Shown: positions 1 to 8,246, numbered from the stretch's first letter. The stretch: DNA of 64,000 bases from Zhihengliuella salsuginis (GCF_014651715.1 NZ_BMXK01000003.1:124001-188000); one strand, 5' to 3'. Notes: generated from the sequence alone by a model not told the origin. Program-made: numbers and translations.

Positions 1-98
1 ACCTCAACGGTGCCGCGGAGGATGCCGTCAAGGCGTTCGCCGAGGCGACGGCCGACGCCGACCCGCGGGCCGGCCTGGCGGATCAAGCCGCGTTGTAG
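1..98 (+). CDS. dnaJ: DnaJ chaperone, C-terminal end (partial)
   Basis: This open frame enters from the left edge and ends at TAG 96-98, leaving about 31 residues (ending PRAGLADQAAL). The segment is rich in Ala and acidic residues and carries no domain, so identity rests mainly on context. hspR follows 9 nt later, and in actinobacteria the usual order is dnaK-grpE-dnaJ-hspR. The fragment resembles the tail after the DnaJ C-terminal domain. DnaJ is the J-protein co-chaperone that delivers substrates to DnaK. The hspR ribosome-binding site overlaps the stop codon, suggesting one transcript. Identity is likely but not proven from this fragment. Confidence 0.65.
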   Translation, partial: LNGAAEDAVKAFAEATADADPRAGLADQAAL

Positions 99-107
99 GA
101 GGTGGCC

Positions 108-548
108 ATGACGGACGAGTTCTCCGCCGTATTCGTGATCTCGGTAGCGGCCGAGCTCGCCGACATGCACCCGCAGACGCTGCGCCAGTACGACCGTCTG
201 GGCCTGGTGAGGCCCCAGCGGCAGCGCGGCAAGCAGCGCCGCTACAGCCAGCGCGACGTCCAGGCCCTGCGCGAGATCCAGCGGCTGTCCAAGGCCGGCG
301 TCTCGCTGGAGGGCATCCGGCGCATCATCGAGCTGGAAGACCAGGTCGCCGCGCTGCGGTCGCACGTCGTCGAACTGACCGACGAGCTCGACCGGACGCG
401 CCTCGCCGCCCGCGGCAGCCCGGACCTCTCCCGCGTGTTCGCGGCCGGATCCGCCGGCGACGTCGTGACCCTGGCCCGCGGCCAGCGCCCCCGGGCCCGC
501 AGCCAGGCCCTCGTCGTCTGGCAGCCGTCCCGCAAGAACGGGCGCTGA
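108..548 (+). CDS. hspR: HspR, MerR-family heat-shock repressor
   Basis: The protein has 146 residues. A MerR-type winged helix fills about residues 8-80, with the recognition region around HPQTLRQYDRLGLVRPQR and the wing KQRRYSQRDV. A short coiled coil with EDQVAALRSHVVEL follows, and then a basic tail. HspR is the actinobacterial repressor of dnaK and clpB operons; it binds HAIR inverted repeats with DnaK as co-repressor. The start is ATG 108: AGGAGG at 97-102 lies 5 nt before it and overlaps the competing GTG at 102. A matching HAIR operator occurs in front of clpB at 8807-8827 in this window, which supports the call. Confidence 0.93.
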   Translation: MTDEFSAVFVISVAAELADMHPQTLRQYDRLGLVRPQRQRGKQRRYSQRDVQALREIQRLSKAGVSLEGIRRIIELEDQVAALRSHVVELTDELDRTRLAARGSPDLSRVFAAGSAGDVVTLARGQRPRARSQALVVWQPSRKNGR

Positions 549-646
549 CCCGGTGACGATGCGGACACCGTTGCGCGTCGATCAGGTGACGCCCCTTCCC
601 TGCGCTGACCACTGACGTTACGGTGATCCCAGAGAAAGGGGCAGTC

Positions 647-1327
647 ATGGGGAGAACAACACGCCAATCAGCCGCGCGCACCACGGCGGCGGCCGCCGTC
701 GTCGTACTGGGCCTTGCCGCCTGCGGCGGCGACCCGGAGCCCGGGACCGGAACGACGCCGGCACCGGAGCCGTCCAGCACCGCGCCGGCGACCAGCGAGG
801 AACCGGATCCCGACGCGAGCGCGTCGCCGACGCAGAGCGGCGGGTCGGCCGCCTCCGCCTCGGCACCGGCGGAGTACGCGACGGACCCGGCGCAGAGCGA
901 CGGCTTCCCCGAGGCCGTGCGCGCCCCCGCCGAGGGCGGCGAGCTGCTGCTGGAGGCCGTCCGCGTCGGCAGCCACCCGGGATACGAGAGGATCGTGTTC
1001 GAGCACGCCGGCGACGGCGTGCCCGGGTGGCGCACGGAGTACGTCGACCAGCCCGTCCAGCCCGGCAGCGGGCGCGACGTCGAGATGGCCGGAGACGCCT
1101 ACCTGGCGGTCTACGTCACCGGCCTGCAGCCGGGGATGGCGGGCGAGGAGCACGGCCACGCCGTCCTCGACACCGGGTGGTCCGGGCAGGAGACTTTCAT
1201 CGAGCAGACGATCACCACGGGCGTGTTCGAGGGGGCGGCCAGCTACTTCGTCTCCCTCGACGCCGAGCGCGGGTATGCGGCGGCGATGTACGACGACGGC
1301 CGGCTCGTGATCGACTTCGAGGACTGA
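647..1327 (+). CDS. Lipoprotein with AMIN-like domain
   Basis: This 226-residue protein begins with a twin-Arg-free basic n-region, a hydrophobic Ala/Val stretch and the lipobox LAAC, so it is probably a lipid-anchored cell-surface protein. Residues about 28-85 are a Thr/Pro/Glu/Ser-rich linker. The C-terminal half (from about residue 100, with SHPGYERIVFEH and a GLQP-containing loop) resembles the AMIN-like domain of actinobacterial lipoproteins; AMIN domains bind cell-wall polysaccharide in other proteins. ATG 647 is preceded by AGAAAGGGG; an upstream GTG at 623 is in frame but would spoil the signal peptide. The gene stands alone between hspR and a hydrolase. The exact role is unknown. Confidence 0.75.
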   Translation: MGRTTRQSAARTTAAAAVVVLGLAACGGDPEPGTGTTPAPEPSSTAPATSEEPDPDASASPTQSGGSAASASAPAEYATDPAQSDGFPEAVRAPAEGGELLLEAVRVGSHPGYERIVFEHAGDGVPGWRTEYVDQPVQPGSGRDVEMAGDAYLAVYVTGLQPGMAGEEHGHAVLDTGWSGQETFIEQTITTGVFEGAASYFVSLDAERGYAAAMYDDGRLVIDFED

Positions 1328-1375
1328 GCACCGCCGCTCGGTCCGCCGGAAGTGCTCCGACCAGCCTGTTCGTAG

Positions 1376-1381
1376 TAGTTT
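1376..1381 (+). promoter_or_regulatory. -10 box (TAGTTT) of the alpha/beta hydrolase gene
   Basis: TAGTTT ends 7 nt before GTG 1389, which has no ribosome-binding site. Confidence 0.4.
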
Positions 1382-1388
1382 CTTCGGT

Positions 1389-2357
1389 GTGACAGCCCGA
1401 AACTACGCCGAACTGACCGCCGAGGCGCACCGGCGTTTCTGGCGCGTGTGGCGGCGCCGCGAATCCCTGCCGCAACAGCAGCGCCGCGCGGTCGACGGCG
1501 TCGCCCACGCGCTGCGCCCGGGATCGATGAACCGGGCCATCCCGGACCGGCGCCTGCTCTACCTGGACCTGTCCGCTCCCACGCCGGTCGCGGCCATCGC
1601 CGTCGGCGACCTGGACACCGCCACCCACATCAGCTGGCACCTCTCCGGTGTCGGCATCCGCCCCGACACGGCGATGTGGGGGACGGTGCGGGAGGTCGGC
1701 CAGATCGTGCTCGAGCAGCGCCGCGTCGGCGCCGAGCGCCCGGCCGGCATCGTCTGGCTCGGCTACACGCCCCCGGTCTTCGTCGAGGCGCTCTTCCCTG
1801 ACCGGGCCCGCGCAGCCGTGCCGCGCTTCGCCGCGGATTTCCTGCAGCTGCTGACTTTTCGCCCGGACCGGCCGCACATCAGCTTCGAGGGCCACTCCTA
1901 CGGCGCGGCGGTCGCCGCGCACGTGCTCGAGGCCATCGCCCAGCGGGACCGGCACCAGCGGCCCAGCCGGGCCGTCGCCGAACTGGCCCGGCTCGCGCGC
2001 GACGAGCAGCTCGTCAAGGCGTTCATCATGATCGGGTCCCCGGGGATCCCCGCCCGGTTCGGCCGCGACCCGGGCCGGCTCGGCATCGGTGAGGAGCGCG
2101 TGTTCGACGCCGTCGCGAGGGACGACTGGATCGCCCGCTTCGGCCGCCTGGCGGGCCGGATCCTGCGCAACCGCAGTCCGTTCGGGCGCCGGCTGCCCGT
2201 CGAGGCCCTGCCGGAGCTGGGCCTGCTCCCCGTCACGGGCCACAACTCCTCGCACTTCGTGCCCGGCCGCAGCCAGACGACGTACGGCTACCGCGACGCC
2301 GGCACGCGCAGCCTGCGCAACATCGCGCTCGTCACGACCGGGCAGGAACCCGTCTGA
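1389..2357 (+). CDS. Alpha/beta hydrolase, DUF1023-like
   Basis: The protein has 322 residues. It carries the nucleophile elbow GHSYGA (about residue 163) after a beta strand, and an upstream segment LLYLDLSAPTPVAAIAVGDLDTATH typical of the DUF1023 (PF06259) group of actinobacterial alpha/beta hydrolases. A late His in HNSSHF (about residue 291) could complete the triad. No signal peptide is visible, so it is probably cytoplasmic. The start is GTG 1389; no ribosome-binding site is seen, but TAGTTT at 1376-1381 ends 7 nt upstream, suggesting a leaderless mRNA. Substrate is unknown; an esterase or lipase role is possible. Confidence 0.75.
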   Translation: MTARNYAELTAEAHRRFWRVWRRRESLPQQQRRAVDGVAHALRPGSMNRAIPDRRLLYLDLSAPTPVAAIAVGDLDTATHISWHLSGVGIRPDTAMWGTVREVGQIVLEQRRVGAERPAGIVWLGYTPPVFVEALFPDRARAAVPRFAADFLQLLTFRPDRPHISFEGHSYGAAVAAHVLEAIAQRDRHQRPSRAVAELARLARDEQLVKAFIMIGSPGIPARFGRDPGRLGIGEERVFDAVARDDWIARFGRLAGRILRNRSPFGRRLPVEALPELGLLPVTGHNSSHFVPGRSQTTYGYRDAGTRSLRNIALVTTGQEPV

Positions 2358-2374
2358 GAGCGGGCCCGGCGCGT

Positions 2375-2380
2375 TAGGGT
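2375..2380 (+). promoter_or_regulatory. -10 box (TAGGGT) of the SRPBCC gene
   Basis: TAGGGT ends 7 nt before ATG 2388; the transcription start is expected at the start codon. Confidence 0.45.
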
Positions 2381-2387
2381 GGGGCGC

Positions 2388-2909
2388 ATGCACAGCACCG
2401 ATCTGACGCCCGCGACGTTCGGCCCCGCCGGCGACCGCTGGCTGCTCAAGTACGTCGTCGACCTGCCCGTGAGCCGTTGGGACGCGTGGATCGCCGTCAC
2501 CACCCGCGACGGCCTCGGGGCCTGGTTCCCGGCTCGGGTGCTGGGGGAGTGGACCCCCGGGCGCGAGCTGACGTTCGCGTTCGACGACGACGACGACGAA
2601 CCGACCTACGGCGAGGTCGTCGATGTCGATTCCGGCCGGCAGCTCGCCTTCACGTGGGAGACGGACTCGCTGCGCCTCTCCCTCGAGGAGTACGACGCCG
2701 GCACGCGCCTGACGTTCGCGGCCTCGATCGGAGCCAGAGGTCGGGGCGCCCGTGACGGGGCGGGCTGGCATGCCTGCCTGGCCGCCCTGCGCGAGTCCGT
2801 CGGCGGCTACGTCGAAGACGCCGACAAGGACACCGGCCGGCTGTTCGCCCTGTACTCCGAGCGCTTCGGCCCCGAGGGGTCCACCGAGCGGCCTGCGGCC
2901 CCGGAGTAG
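2388..2909 (+). CDS. SRPBCC/AHSA1-like domain protein
   Basis: This 173-residue protein has a layout like the START/SRPBCC (Aha1-like, polyketide cyclase) fold: an early VSRWDAWIAVTTRDGLGAWF segment, a middle GEVVDVDSGRQLAFTWE strand pair, and a C-terminal helix HACLAALRESVGGYVE. An acidic run DDDDDE sits near residue 65. Such domains bind hydrophobic ligands; no ligand can be named here. ATG 2388 is chosen because TAGGGT (2375-2380) lies 7 nt upstream, the leaderless spacing seen across this window; GTG 2379 would overlap that box. It converges with the PII-CBS gene, 9 nt away. Confidence 0.7.
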   Translation: MHSTDLTPATFGPAGDRWLLKYVVDLPVSRWDAWIAVTTRDGLGAWFPARVLGEWTPGRELTFAFDDDDDEPTYGEVVDVDSGRQLAFTWETDSLRLSLEEYDAGTRLTFAASIGARGRGARDGAGWHACLAALRESVGGYVEDADKDTGRLFALYSERFGPEGSTERPAAPE

Positions 2910-2918
2910 GCGCGGGGC

Positions 2919-3713
2919 TCAGTCCCGGCGGATCGTCTCGTCCATCATCCGCGCGATGATGTCGTTCATGGCCAGCAGGCCGACCAGCTCGTTGCCGCGC
3001 ACGACCACGAGTCGGTTCAGGTGCAGGCTCGTCATGAGCGCCGCCGCCTGGCGGACGGAGAGCTCCTCGCCCACGGTCACGGCCGGCTTCACGGCGCAAT
3101 CGTAGACGTTGAGCAGGTCCACGTCGCCCTCGTCGGCGACGATCGCGCGCAGCAGTTCCGTGAAGCTGAGCAGGCCGTAGGAGTCGTGGGCGTTCTGGCG
3201 CTCGACGACGAGACTCTTGACGTTCCTCGCGCGCATCGTCGCGAGGGCCTCCCGGAGGGTCGCGTACGGGGAGACGGTGACGACGTCGGGGACCATGAGG
3301 TCCTGGACTTTGAGCACGGAGTCCTCCTGTGCGGGCGGGGCGGGAGAGCCGGGCAGTGACGTTGCGTCGTCGTCGCGGCGCATGTACTCCTCGAACTTGA
3401 CCAGCTGGCGCGTCTCGATACCGGTCAGGTGGTCCACGGGGACGTTGAAGGCCATGCCGTGCGAGTTGTCCCCGTCGCTGAGGACCTCGTGCAGGGCCTT
3501 GAGGATGGGCGTGGCCAGGTGCGTGCCGACCACCATGAGCAGCACCGATTGCGAGCCCTCGAAGGTGAGGCCGAAGAAGGTCTTCTTCAACTCCCCGCCG
3601 ATGCCCTTGCCCGTCAGGATGGTGACCCCGGTGGCGCCGGCCCGCTGGGCGGTCTGGATGGCTTCGTCCTCGAGTTCGGGCGGAGTGATGACGACGACGG
3701 CGGTGAATTTCAT
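2919..3713 (-). CDS. PII-like protein fused to a CBS domain pair
   Basis: The protein has 264 residues. Residues 1-105 look like a PII (GlnB-type) trimeric signalling domain: an N-terminal FTAVVVITPPELEDEAIQTAQRAG strand-helix, a loop TGKGIGGELKK, and a second strand-helix ending in the HGMAFNVPVDHLTGI strand. A Pro/Asp-rich linker (about 115-133) leads to two CBS motifs (DLMVPDVVTVSPYATLREAL near 137-156 and VKPAVTVGEELSVRQAAALM near 208-227), which usually bind adenine nucleotides. No signal peptide or membrane segment is seen. ATG 3713 overlaps the DUF1538 stop as ATGA, so the two are co-translated; it probably regulates that membrane protein. Function is inferred, not known. Confidence 0.8.
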   Translation of the reverse strand: MKFTAVVVITPPELEDEAIQTAQRAGATGVTILTGKGIGGELKKTFFGLTFEGSQSVLLMVVGTHLATPILKALHEVLSDGDNSHGMAFNVPVDHLTGIETRQLVKFEEYMRRDDDATSLPGSPAPPAQEDSVLKVQDLMVPDVVTVSPYATLREALATMRARNVKSLVVERQNAHDSYGLLSFTELLRAIVADEGDVDLLNVYDCAVKPAVTVGEELSVRQAAALMTSLHLNRLVVVRGNELVGLLAMNDIIARMMDETIRRD

Positions 3714-5194
3714 GCGCGGTCCTTCCGCAGACGGGGAAACCTCTCCAAAATCAAGGTATACACCAGGACGGAGATGATCAGGAAGACCGAGGAGAAGGCG
3801 ATGAGTCCGAAACCGTCGATGATCGGGCTCCGGCCGTCGACGGCGCTGGCCAATCCGACGCCGAGCGCGGTGATCAACGGGACCGTGACGGCGGACGGTG
3901 TCGCTCCACCGAGGTCGAAGGCCAACGCCACGATGCGCTTCGGGGCCAGCAGAACAAGCACGATCACGGCGAGGTAGGCGGACAGCAGGACGAACTGGAG
4001 AGGCAAGCCGACGAGGATGCGGTAGACCCCCACGGTGATGCCCGCCGCCACCCCGGCGGCGACGAGCAAACGGAGCGCAGTCGCGTTCATCGGTGTGGGC
4101 GACACCTCGGCCGCCTGTTCGGCGATCGCCACGAGCGCCGGCTCGGCCATGGTGGCGGCGAACCCGATGAGCAGCGCGAAGAGCAGGATCATCACGTGCG
4201 AGTCGCGTTCGATGAGCTGCTCCGCCATCTGCGTGCCCAGTGGGAAGAGCCCCAGCTTCAGGCCTACGACGAACGCGTAGAGGCCGACGAGGACCATGAG
4301 AAATCCGGTCGCGACCCGCAGCGGGTGAGAGAGCCGGCGCCGCAGTGCCACGAATTGGAAGAACAGGACGACCAGGACCAACGGCAGCACGTCGCGGATC
4401 ATCTCGCCGAGCCCGAGGAGGTGCTCGACGGGCCACGGGACGGGGTCGGTCTCCGACGGGGCAGCCGCGGGCGCCGGCCCCGTGGAGCCGAAGGCGTAGA
4501 CCCACCAGCCGTAGAGCTGGACCCCGAGCATCGGAACCATGACGCACAGAGCCACCAGGCCGAAGCCGTCGGAGAACGCGCTGCGTCCCCGGATCGAGTT
4601 GGCCAGCCCGATCCCGATCGCGGCGATCAGGGGGACCGTCACGACGTTGGTCGTGACCCCGCCGGAGTCGTAGGCGAGCCCGATGATCTCCGGTGGTGCG
4701 AAAAAGGTCACCGCCAGAATGATGGAATAGCCACCGATCAGAATCCAATGGATCGGCCATCCATGCATCACGCGCAGAATACCCAGAATCAGGATCAGTC
4801 CGACGGAGGTGGCCACCACGATGCGCAGCACGAGGCCGTTGATCCGCCCGTCGCTGATGAGTTCAGCCTGCTCGGCGACCGCGATGAGCGCCGGCTCGGC
4901 GATCGATGCGGCGAACCCGATGGCGAATCCGAACGGGAGCAGGAGCCCCAGCTTGCCGCGCCGCGTGAACTGGTTGGCCAGGTTCTTGCCGACCGGGAAC
5001 ACGCTCAGGTCCAGCCCCTGCAGGAAGAGCGCGATGCCGACGCCGATGATCAGGAGGCCGCCGGCCAATTGGAGCGGGTCCTCCGGCATCTGGCGGAAGA
5101 CGACCAGTTGGAAGAGCACCACGACGGCCACGATGGGCAGCAGGTTCCGCAGCGCTTTGAAGAATTCGCGCGCGAAATGGCCGAGGTGCTCCAT
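3710..5194 (-). CDS. Tandem DUF1538 integral membrane protein
   Basis: This 494-residue multipass protein contains two homologous halves (about 1-235 and 260-490). Each has the pattern LLPIVAVVVLFQLV / MIRDVLPLVLVVLFFQFV, then a long GL...LG-FPVG/FPLG turn, an AEPAL(I/V)A(V/I)AEQA signature and a GVT-VTVPLI(T/A)ALG(V/I)GLA segment. Repeated halves imply internal pseudo-symmetry, as in transporters. DUF1538 proteins have no established substrate that I know. The gene overlaps the PII-CBS gene by 4 nt. ATG 5194 follows an AGGAGAGG element at about 12 nt; a longer N-terminus is open but lacks a better start. A transport role is an inference from topology and the PII partner. Confidence 0.85.
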   Translation of the reverse strand: MEHLGHFAREFFKALRNLLPIVAVVVLFQLVVFRQMPEDPLQLAGGLLIIGVGIALFLQGLDLSVFPVGKNLANQFTRRGKLGLLLPFGFAIGFAASIAEPALIAVAEQAELISDGRINGLVLRIVVATSVGLILILGILRVMHGWPIHWILIGGYSIILAVTFFAPPEIIGLAYDSGGVTTNVVTVPLIAAIGIGLANSIRGRSAFSDGFGLVALCVMVPMLGVQLYGWWVYAFGSTGPAPAAAPSETDPVPWPVEHLLGLGEMIRDVLPLVLVVLFFQFVALRRRLSHPLRVATGFLMVLVGLYAFVVGLKLGLFPLGTQMAEQLIERDSHVMILLFALLIGFAATMAEPALVAIAEQAAEVSPTPMNATALRLLVAAGVAAGITVGVYRILVGLPLQFVLLSAYLAVIVLVLLAPKRIVALAFDLGGATPSAVTVPLITALGVGLASAVDGRSPIIDGFGLIAFSSVFLIISVLVYTLILERFPRLRKDRA

Positions 5195-5287
5195 GGAGGA
5201 TGGGTTCCTCTCCTGCTGGGCCGATGAGTGGTCCGTCCTCCAAGTTTCGGTCACGCGGGCCGCGGAGTCCACCGTTGACAGACGCGA

Positions 5288-5327
5288 AAGAGCCCCGCGG
5301 CGTCCGTGGAGATGCGGCGGGGCTCTT
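5288..5327 (-). terminator. Hairpin terminator after the symporter gene
   Basis: An 11-bp perfect inverted repeat (AAGAGCCCCGC, 5288-5298, with its complement at 5317-5327) flanks an 18-nt loop. It lies 20 nt past the stop of the sodium:amino-acid symporter gene on the minus strand and before the DUF1538 gene, so it separates two transcription units. The descending arm ends in TT and runs into TTCGCG, a weak U tract. Confidence 0.75.
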
Positions 5328-5347
5328 CTGGTGCGGTGTTCGTCGGG

Positions 5348-6844
5348 CTACTGGCCCAGGTCCCGGCGCATCTGGTTGATGCGCTGCACGTTGATCTCGT
5401 GTGTTGTCACGTCCTCGCGAGTCCATGCGGTCACGCCCTGCAGTTCGGGCATGTCCGAGGCGACGAAGACGGGGTCCTCACCCCGTTTGGCCTGGGCGGC
5501 GTAGTGCTTGAGCAGCTTCATCGCGACCCCGCCGAGCGCGAAGATCGCGATCAGGTTGACGAGGGCCATGAGGCCCATGATGCCGTCGGCGAAGTTCCAG
5601 ACGACGTTGACGGTCGCGAGTGCGCCGACCAGCACGGCGGCCGTGGCGAACGTCCGGTAGGCGACCATGACCGCCGGGCTCTTCGTCATGAAGGCGATGT
5701 TCGCCTCGCCGTAGTAGTAGTTTCCGATGATCGAGCTGAAGGCCAGCAGCAGGATGATGACGGCCAGCAGGATCGAGGACCAGGCGCCCAGCGACTCGGT
5801 CAGCGCGTTCTGCGTCAGGACGATGCCCTGGGCCTCGCCGACGGGGTCCGGGACGGCGACGAGGATGATGAACGCGGTGACCGAGCAGATGATGAAGGTG
5901 TCGAAGTAGACGCCGAGGGTCTGCACGAGCCCCTGCTTGGCGGGGTGGGTCACGGCGGCGGACGCGCCGGCGTTGGGGGCCGAGCCGAGGCCCGCCTCGT
6001 TGGAGAACATGCCGCGCTTGACGCCCTGCATGATCACGGCGCCGAGCCCGCCGCCGATGGCGGAGTTGAAGTTGAAGGCTTCGGAGAAGATCAGGCCGAT
6101 CACGCGCGGCAGCTCGGAGATGTTCATGACGACGACGACGATGCCCAACAGGATGTAGAGCAGCGCCATCGCCGGCACGAGCGCCTGGCTGACGTGGGCG
6201 ATGCGGCGGATGCCGCCGAAGACCACGAGCGCCGTCATCACGGCGAGCACGACGGCGATCGTGATCATGAGCGACGGGTCGTCGGTTCCGGCGGCGCCCG
6301 TGACGGCCTGCGCGATCGTGTTCGCCTGCAGCGACGAGAAGGCGAGCGGGAAGCAGACGATCAGGATGATGGAGAAGATGATGCCGAGCCAGCGGGCGTT
6401 CAGGCCCTTCTGCATGTAGTAGGCCGGGCCGCCGACGTAGCCGTCGGGGCGCTTCTCCTTGTAGAGCTGGCCGAGCGTCGACTCGACGAAGCTCGAGGCG
6501 CCGCCGATGAAGGCCATGGTCCACATCCAGAAGATGGCACCAGGGCCGCCGATGGCGATGGCCGTGGCGACACCGGCGACGTTGCCGGTGCCCACACGGG
6601 ATGCCGCGGAGATGGTGAAGGCCTGGAAAGCCGAGATCGACTTGGGCTTTCCGTCGGGCCCGATCAGGGCCTTGTCGGAGAGCGTCTTGATCATGTTCGG
6701 GATCATCCGCAGCTGCACGGCACCGCTGCGGATGGTGAAGTACAGGCCGACGAAGGCGACCACGGGCAAGATGATCCATGTCCAGAGCCAGCCGCCGGAA
6801 TCCGACAGCCACCCCTCGATGAATTCGTTCTGGAAGAGGTCCAT
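5348..6844 (-). CDS. Sodium:alanine/amino-acid symporter (AGCS family)
   Basis: The 498-residue multipass protein matches the AGCS (DAACS, AlsT/AgcS) family in length and motifs: the N-terminal FTIRSGAVQLRMIPNMIK, the ISAASRVGTGNVAGVATAI segment (unwound helix 1 region that binds sodium and amino acid), GGPGAIFWMW, FVESTLGQLYKEK, GGPAYYM, and the GLGSAPNAGASA motif near residue 280. It imports alanine, glycine or glutamine with sodium in characterised relatives; the substrate here is unknown. ATG 6844 lacks a ribosome-binding site, but a perfect-looking TATATT box lies 7 nt upstream (minus strand), so the mRNA is probably leaderless. It is a single-gene unit closed by a hairpin. Confidence 0.93.
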   Translation of the reverse strand: MDLFQNEFIEGWLSDSGGWLWTWIILPVVAFVGLYFTIRSGAVQLRMIPNMIKTLSDKALIGPDGKPKSISAFQAFTISAASRVGTGNVAGVATAIAIGGPGAIFWMWTMAFIGGASSFVESTLGQLYKEKRPDGYVGGPAYYMQKGLNARWLGIIFSIILIVCFPLAFSSLQANTIAQAVTGAAGTDDPSLMITIAVVLAVMTALVVFGGIRRIAHVSQALVPAMALLYILLGIVVVVMNISELPRVIGLIFSEAFNFNSAIGGGLGAVIMQGVKRGMFSNEAGLGSAPNAGASAAVTHPAKQGLVQTLGVYFDTFIICSVTAFIILVAVPDPVGEAQGIVLTQNALTESLGAWSSILLAVIILLLAFSSIIGNYYYGEANIAFMTKSPAVMVAYRTFATAAVLVGALATVNVVWNFADGIMGLMALVNLIAIFALGGVAMKLLKHYAAQAKRGEDPVFVASDMPELQGVTAWTREDVTTHEINVQRINQMRRDLGQ

Positions 6845-6851
6845 GACGGCG

Positions 6852-6857
6852 AATATA
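6852..6857 (-). promoter_or_regulatory. -10 box (TATATT) of the symporter gene
   Basis: TATATT on the minus strand ends 7 nt before ATG 6844, placing the probable transcription start at or next to the start codon. It is the best match to a sigma-70 -10 consensus among the leaderless candidates in this window. Confidence 0.65.
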
Positions 6858-6901
6858 CCGCGACCCGTATGGGTTACGACACACCCGTTCGTGAGGGAGG
6901 G

Positions 6902-7660
6902 CTACTTTCTCCGGTAGGTCAGATCGAAGATCGAGCGTCCGGCTTTCAGTGCTTTGGTTTCGAAACTCGTCTGGATCCGGCCCTCGAAGCGCGGCGCCCA
7001 GCCGTCGTGGACGTTCTCGAAGTGCTCGTCGGGGTCCAGTATGTCGCGCATGTGCTCGGCGTACTCCTGCCAGTCGGTCGCCAGGCGCCAGGTGCCGCCG
7101 GGCGCCATGGCTTGTGCGACATGAGCGGCGAAACCGGGTTTCACCAGTCGGCGTTTGTGGTGGCGGGATTTGTGCCAGGGGTCCGGGAAGAACACCTGGA
7201 CCTCGTCCACGGAGCCGGGTGTGAGCAGAAACTCGAAAACCTCGGGCGCATTCGCCTGGATCGTCCGGATGTTCGTCAGCCCCAGCTTGCCCGCGCGCAG
7301 CATCAGCTGCGCCAGTCCGGGGGTGTACACCTCTACAGCGAGGAAGTCGCGCTCGGGATGCTCGGCCGCCTGCGCCACGATGGCCTCGCCGAGGCCGGAC
7401 CCGACCTCGACGGTCAACGGGGCCAGGCGCCCGAAGGCGGCTTCCTGGTCGAACCTGGCCTCGCGGCTGACGGAGGTGTCCGCGATGTCGCGGGGGACCT
7501 CGTAGAGGTACTGGCCGGCGTACTCCTCCCACGCGCGCAGGCGGCGGCCCTGCAGCCGGGATCCGCGGCGGACGAAGGAGACGGGTTCGGTGCGGTAGTA
7601 GCTGGGGTCGTCGACGGCGCGGCCGGAGGTGGGGCGCTTGCGATCTTCCGGAATGTTCAT
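6902..7660 (-). CDS. trmB: tRNA (guanine-N7-)-methyltransferase
   Basis: This 252-residue protein makes m7G at position 46 of tRNA using S-adenosylmethionine. The SAM-binding motif VEVGSGLGEAI is near residue 82, the conserved FLAVEVY follows, then the family signature VFFPDPWHKSRHHKRRL (substrate and catalytic region) and a late TSFETKAL segment. The N-terminal basic segment (about 45 residues) is typical of actinobacterial TrmB. ATG 7660 has no ribosome-binding site; TAACCT (7673-7668) ends 7 nt upstream, suggesting a leaderless transcript. It lies 57 nt from the symporter start on the same strand. Confidence 0.95.
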   Translation of the reverse strand: MNIPEDRKRPTSGRAVDDPSYYRTEPVSFVRRGSRLQGRRLRAWEEYAGQYLYEVPRDIADTSVSREARFDQEAAFGRLAPLTVEVGSGLGEAIVAQAAEHPERDFLAVEVYTPGLAQLMLRAGKLGLTNIRTIQANAPEVFEFLLTPGSVDEVQVFFPDPWHKSRHHKRRLVKPGFAAHVAQAMAPGGTWRLATDWQEYAEHMRDILDPDEHFENVHDGWAPRFEGRIQTSFETKALKAGRSIFDLTYRRK

Positions 7661-7667
7661 CCCTGAC

Positions 7668-7673
7668 AGGTTA
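7668..7673 (-). promoter_or_regulatory. -10 box (TAACCT) of trmB
   Basis: TAACCT on the minus strand ends 7 nt before ATG 7660; no ribosome-binding site is seen. Confidence 0.5.
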
Positions 7674-7744
7674 CCGCGAGATCCGGGGCGGATCAGGGGT
7701 GTCCCCCATGGCCGCAGGTGACCCGCTGGGGCAGAATGAGGGGT

Positions 7745-8161
7745 ATGAAGACCACTCTCTCGGCCGTCCTGAACGTCATCTGGCTCCTTTTCGGCGGGCT
7801 GTGGCTGGCGCTGGGCTATTTCGCAGCCGGCATCATCTGCTGCATCCTGATCGTGACGATCCCGTTCGGCATCGCGTCGTTCCGCATCGGCCTCTACGCG
7901 CTCTGGCCGTTCGGCCGCACCATCGTCGACCGCGGGCCGAACGTCGGCTTCTTCTCCACGCTCGGCAACGTCATCTGGATCATCGTCGCGGGCATCTGGA
8001 TCGCGATCGGCCACGTGGTCACGGCGATCCCCATGTTCATCTCGATCATCGGCATCCCGCTGGGCATCGCCAACCTGAAGCTGATCCCGGTCTCGCTGGT
8101 CCCGCTCGGCAAGGCGATCGTCCCGTCCGACGCCGTCCTGCCCACCTACCAGCGCGCCTAG
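7745..8161 (+). CDS. YccF-domain membrane protein
   Basis: The 138-residue protein has two copies of the YccF motif: NVIWLLFGGLWLALGYFAAGIICCILIVTIPFGIASF near the start and NVIWIIVAGIWIAIGHVVTAIPMFISIIGIPLGIANL in the second half, each a hydrophobic hairpin ending in IP(F/L)GIA. It is thus an inner-membrane protein with about four membrane segments. The function of YccF-domain proteins is not established. ATG 7745 is chosen over an upstream in-frame ATG at 7718 because the hydrophobic domain starts immediately and GAGGGG lies just upstream. It is a stand-alone gene, divergent from trmB. Confidence 0.88.
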   Translation: MKTTLSAVLNVIWLLFGGLWLALGYFAAGIICCILIVTIPFGIASFRIGLYALWPFGRTIVDRGPNVGFFSTLGNVIWIIVAGIWIAIGHVVTAIPMFISIIGIPLGIANLKLIPVSLVPLGKAIVPSDAVLPTYQRA

Positions 8162-8246
8162 CCCGGCCGGGGTTATCAGCGGGCCGGTCGAGGCGTATCT
8201 TGGGCCGTGAAGCGCCCACGACGACGCGAGGGACGGTGCGTGCACC

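Noticed and set aside
102-107. GTG 102 as the hspR start
   Set aside because: It lies within the AGGAGG ribosome-binding sequence (97-102), which is well spaced for ATG 108.
1212-2771. A minus-strand open frame of 519 codons over the hydrolase and SRPBCC genes
   Set aside because: Antisense to two plausible proteins; composition is typical of a GC shadow frame.
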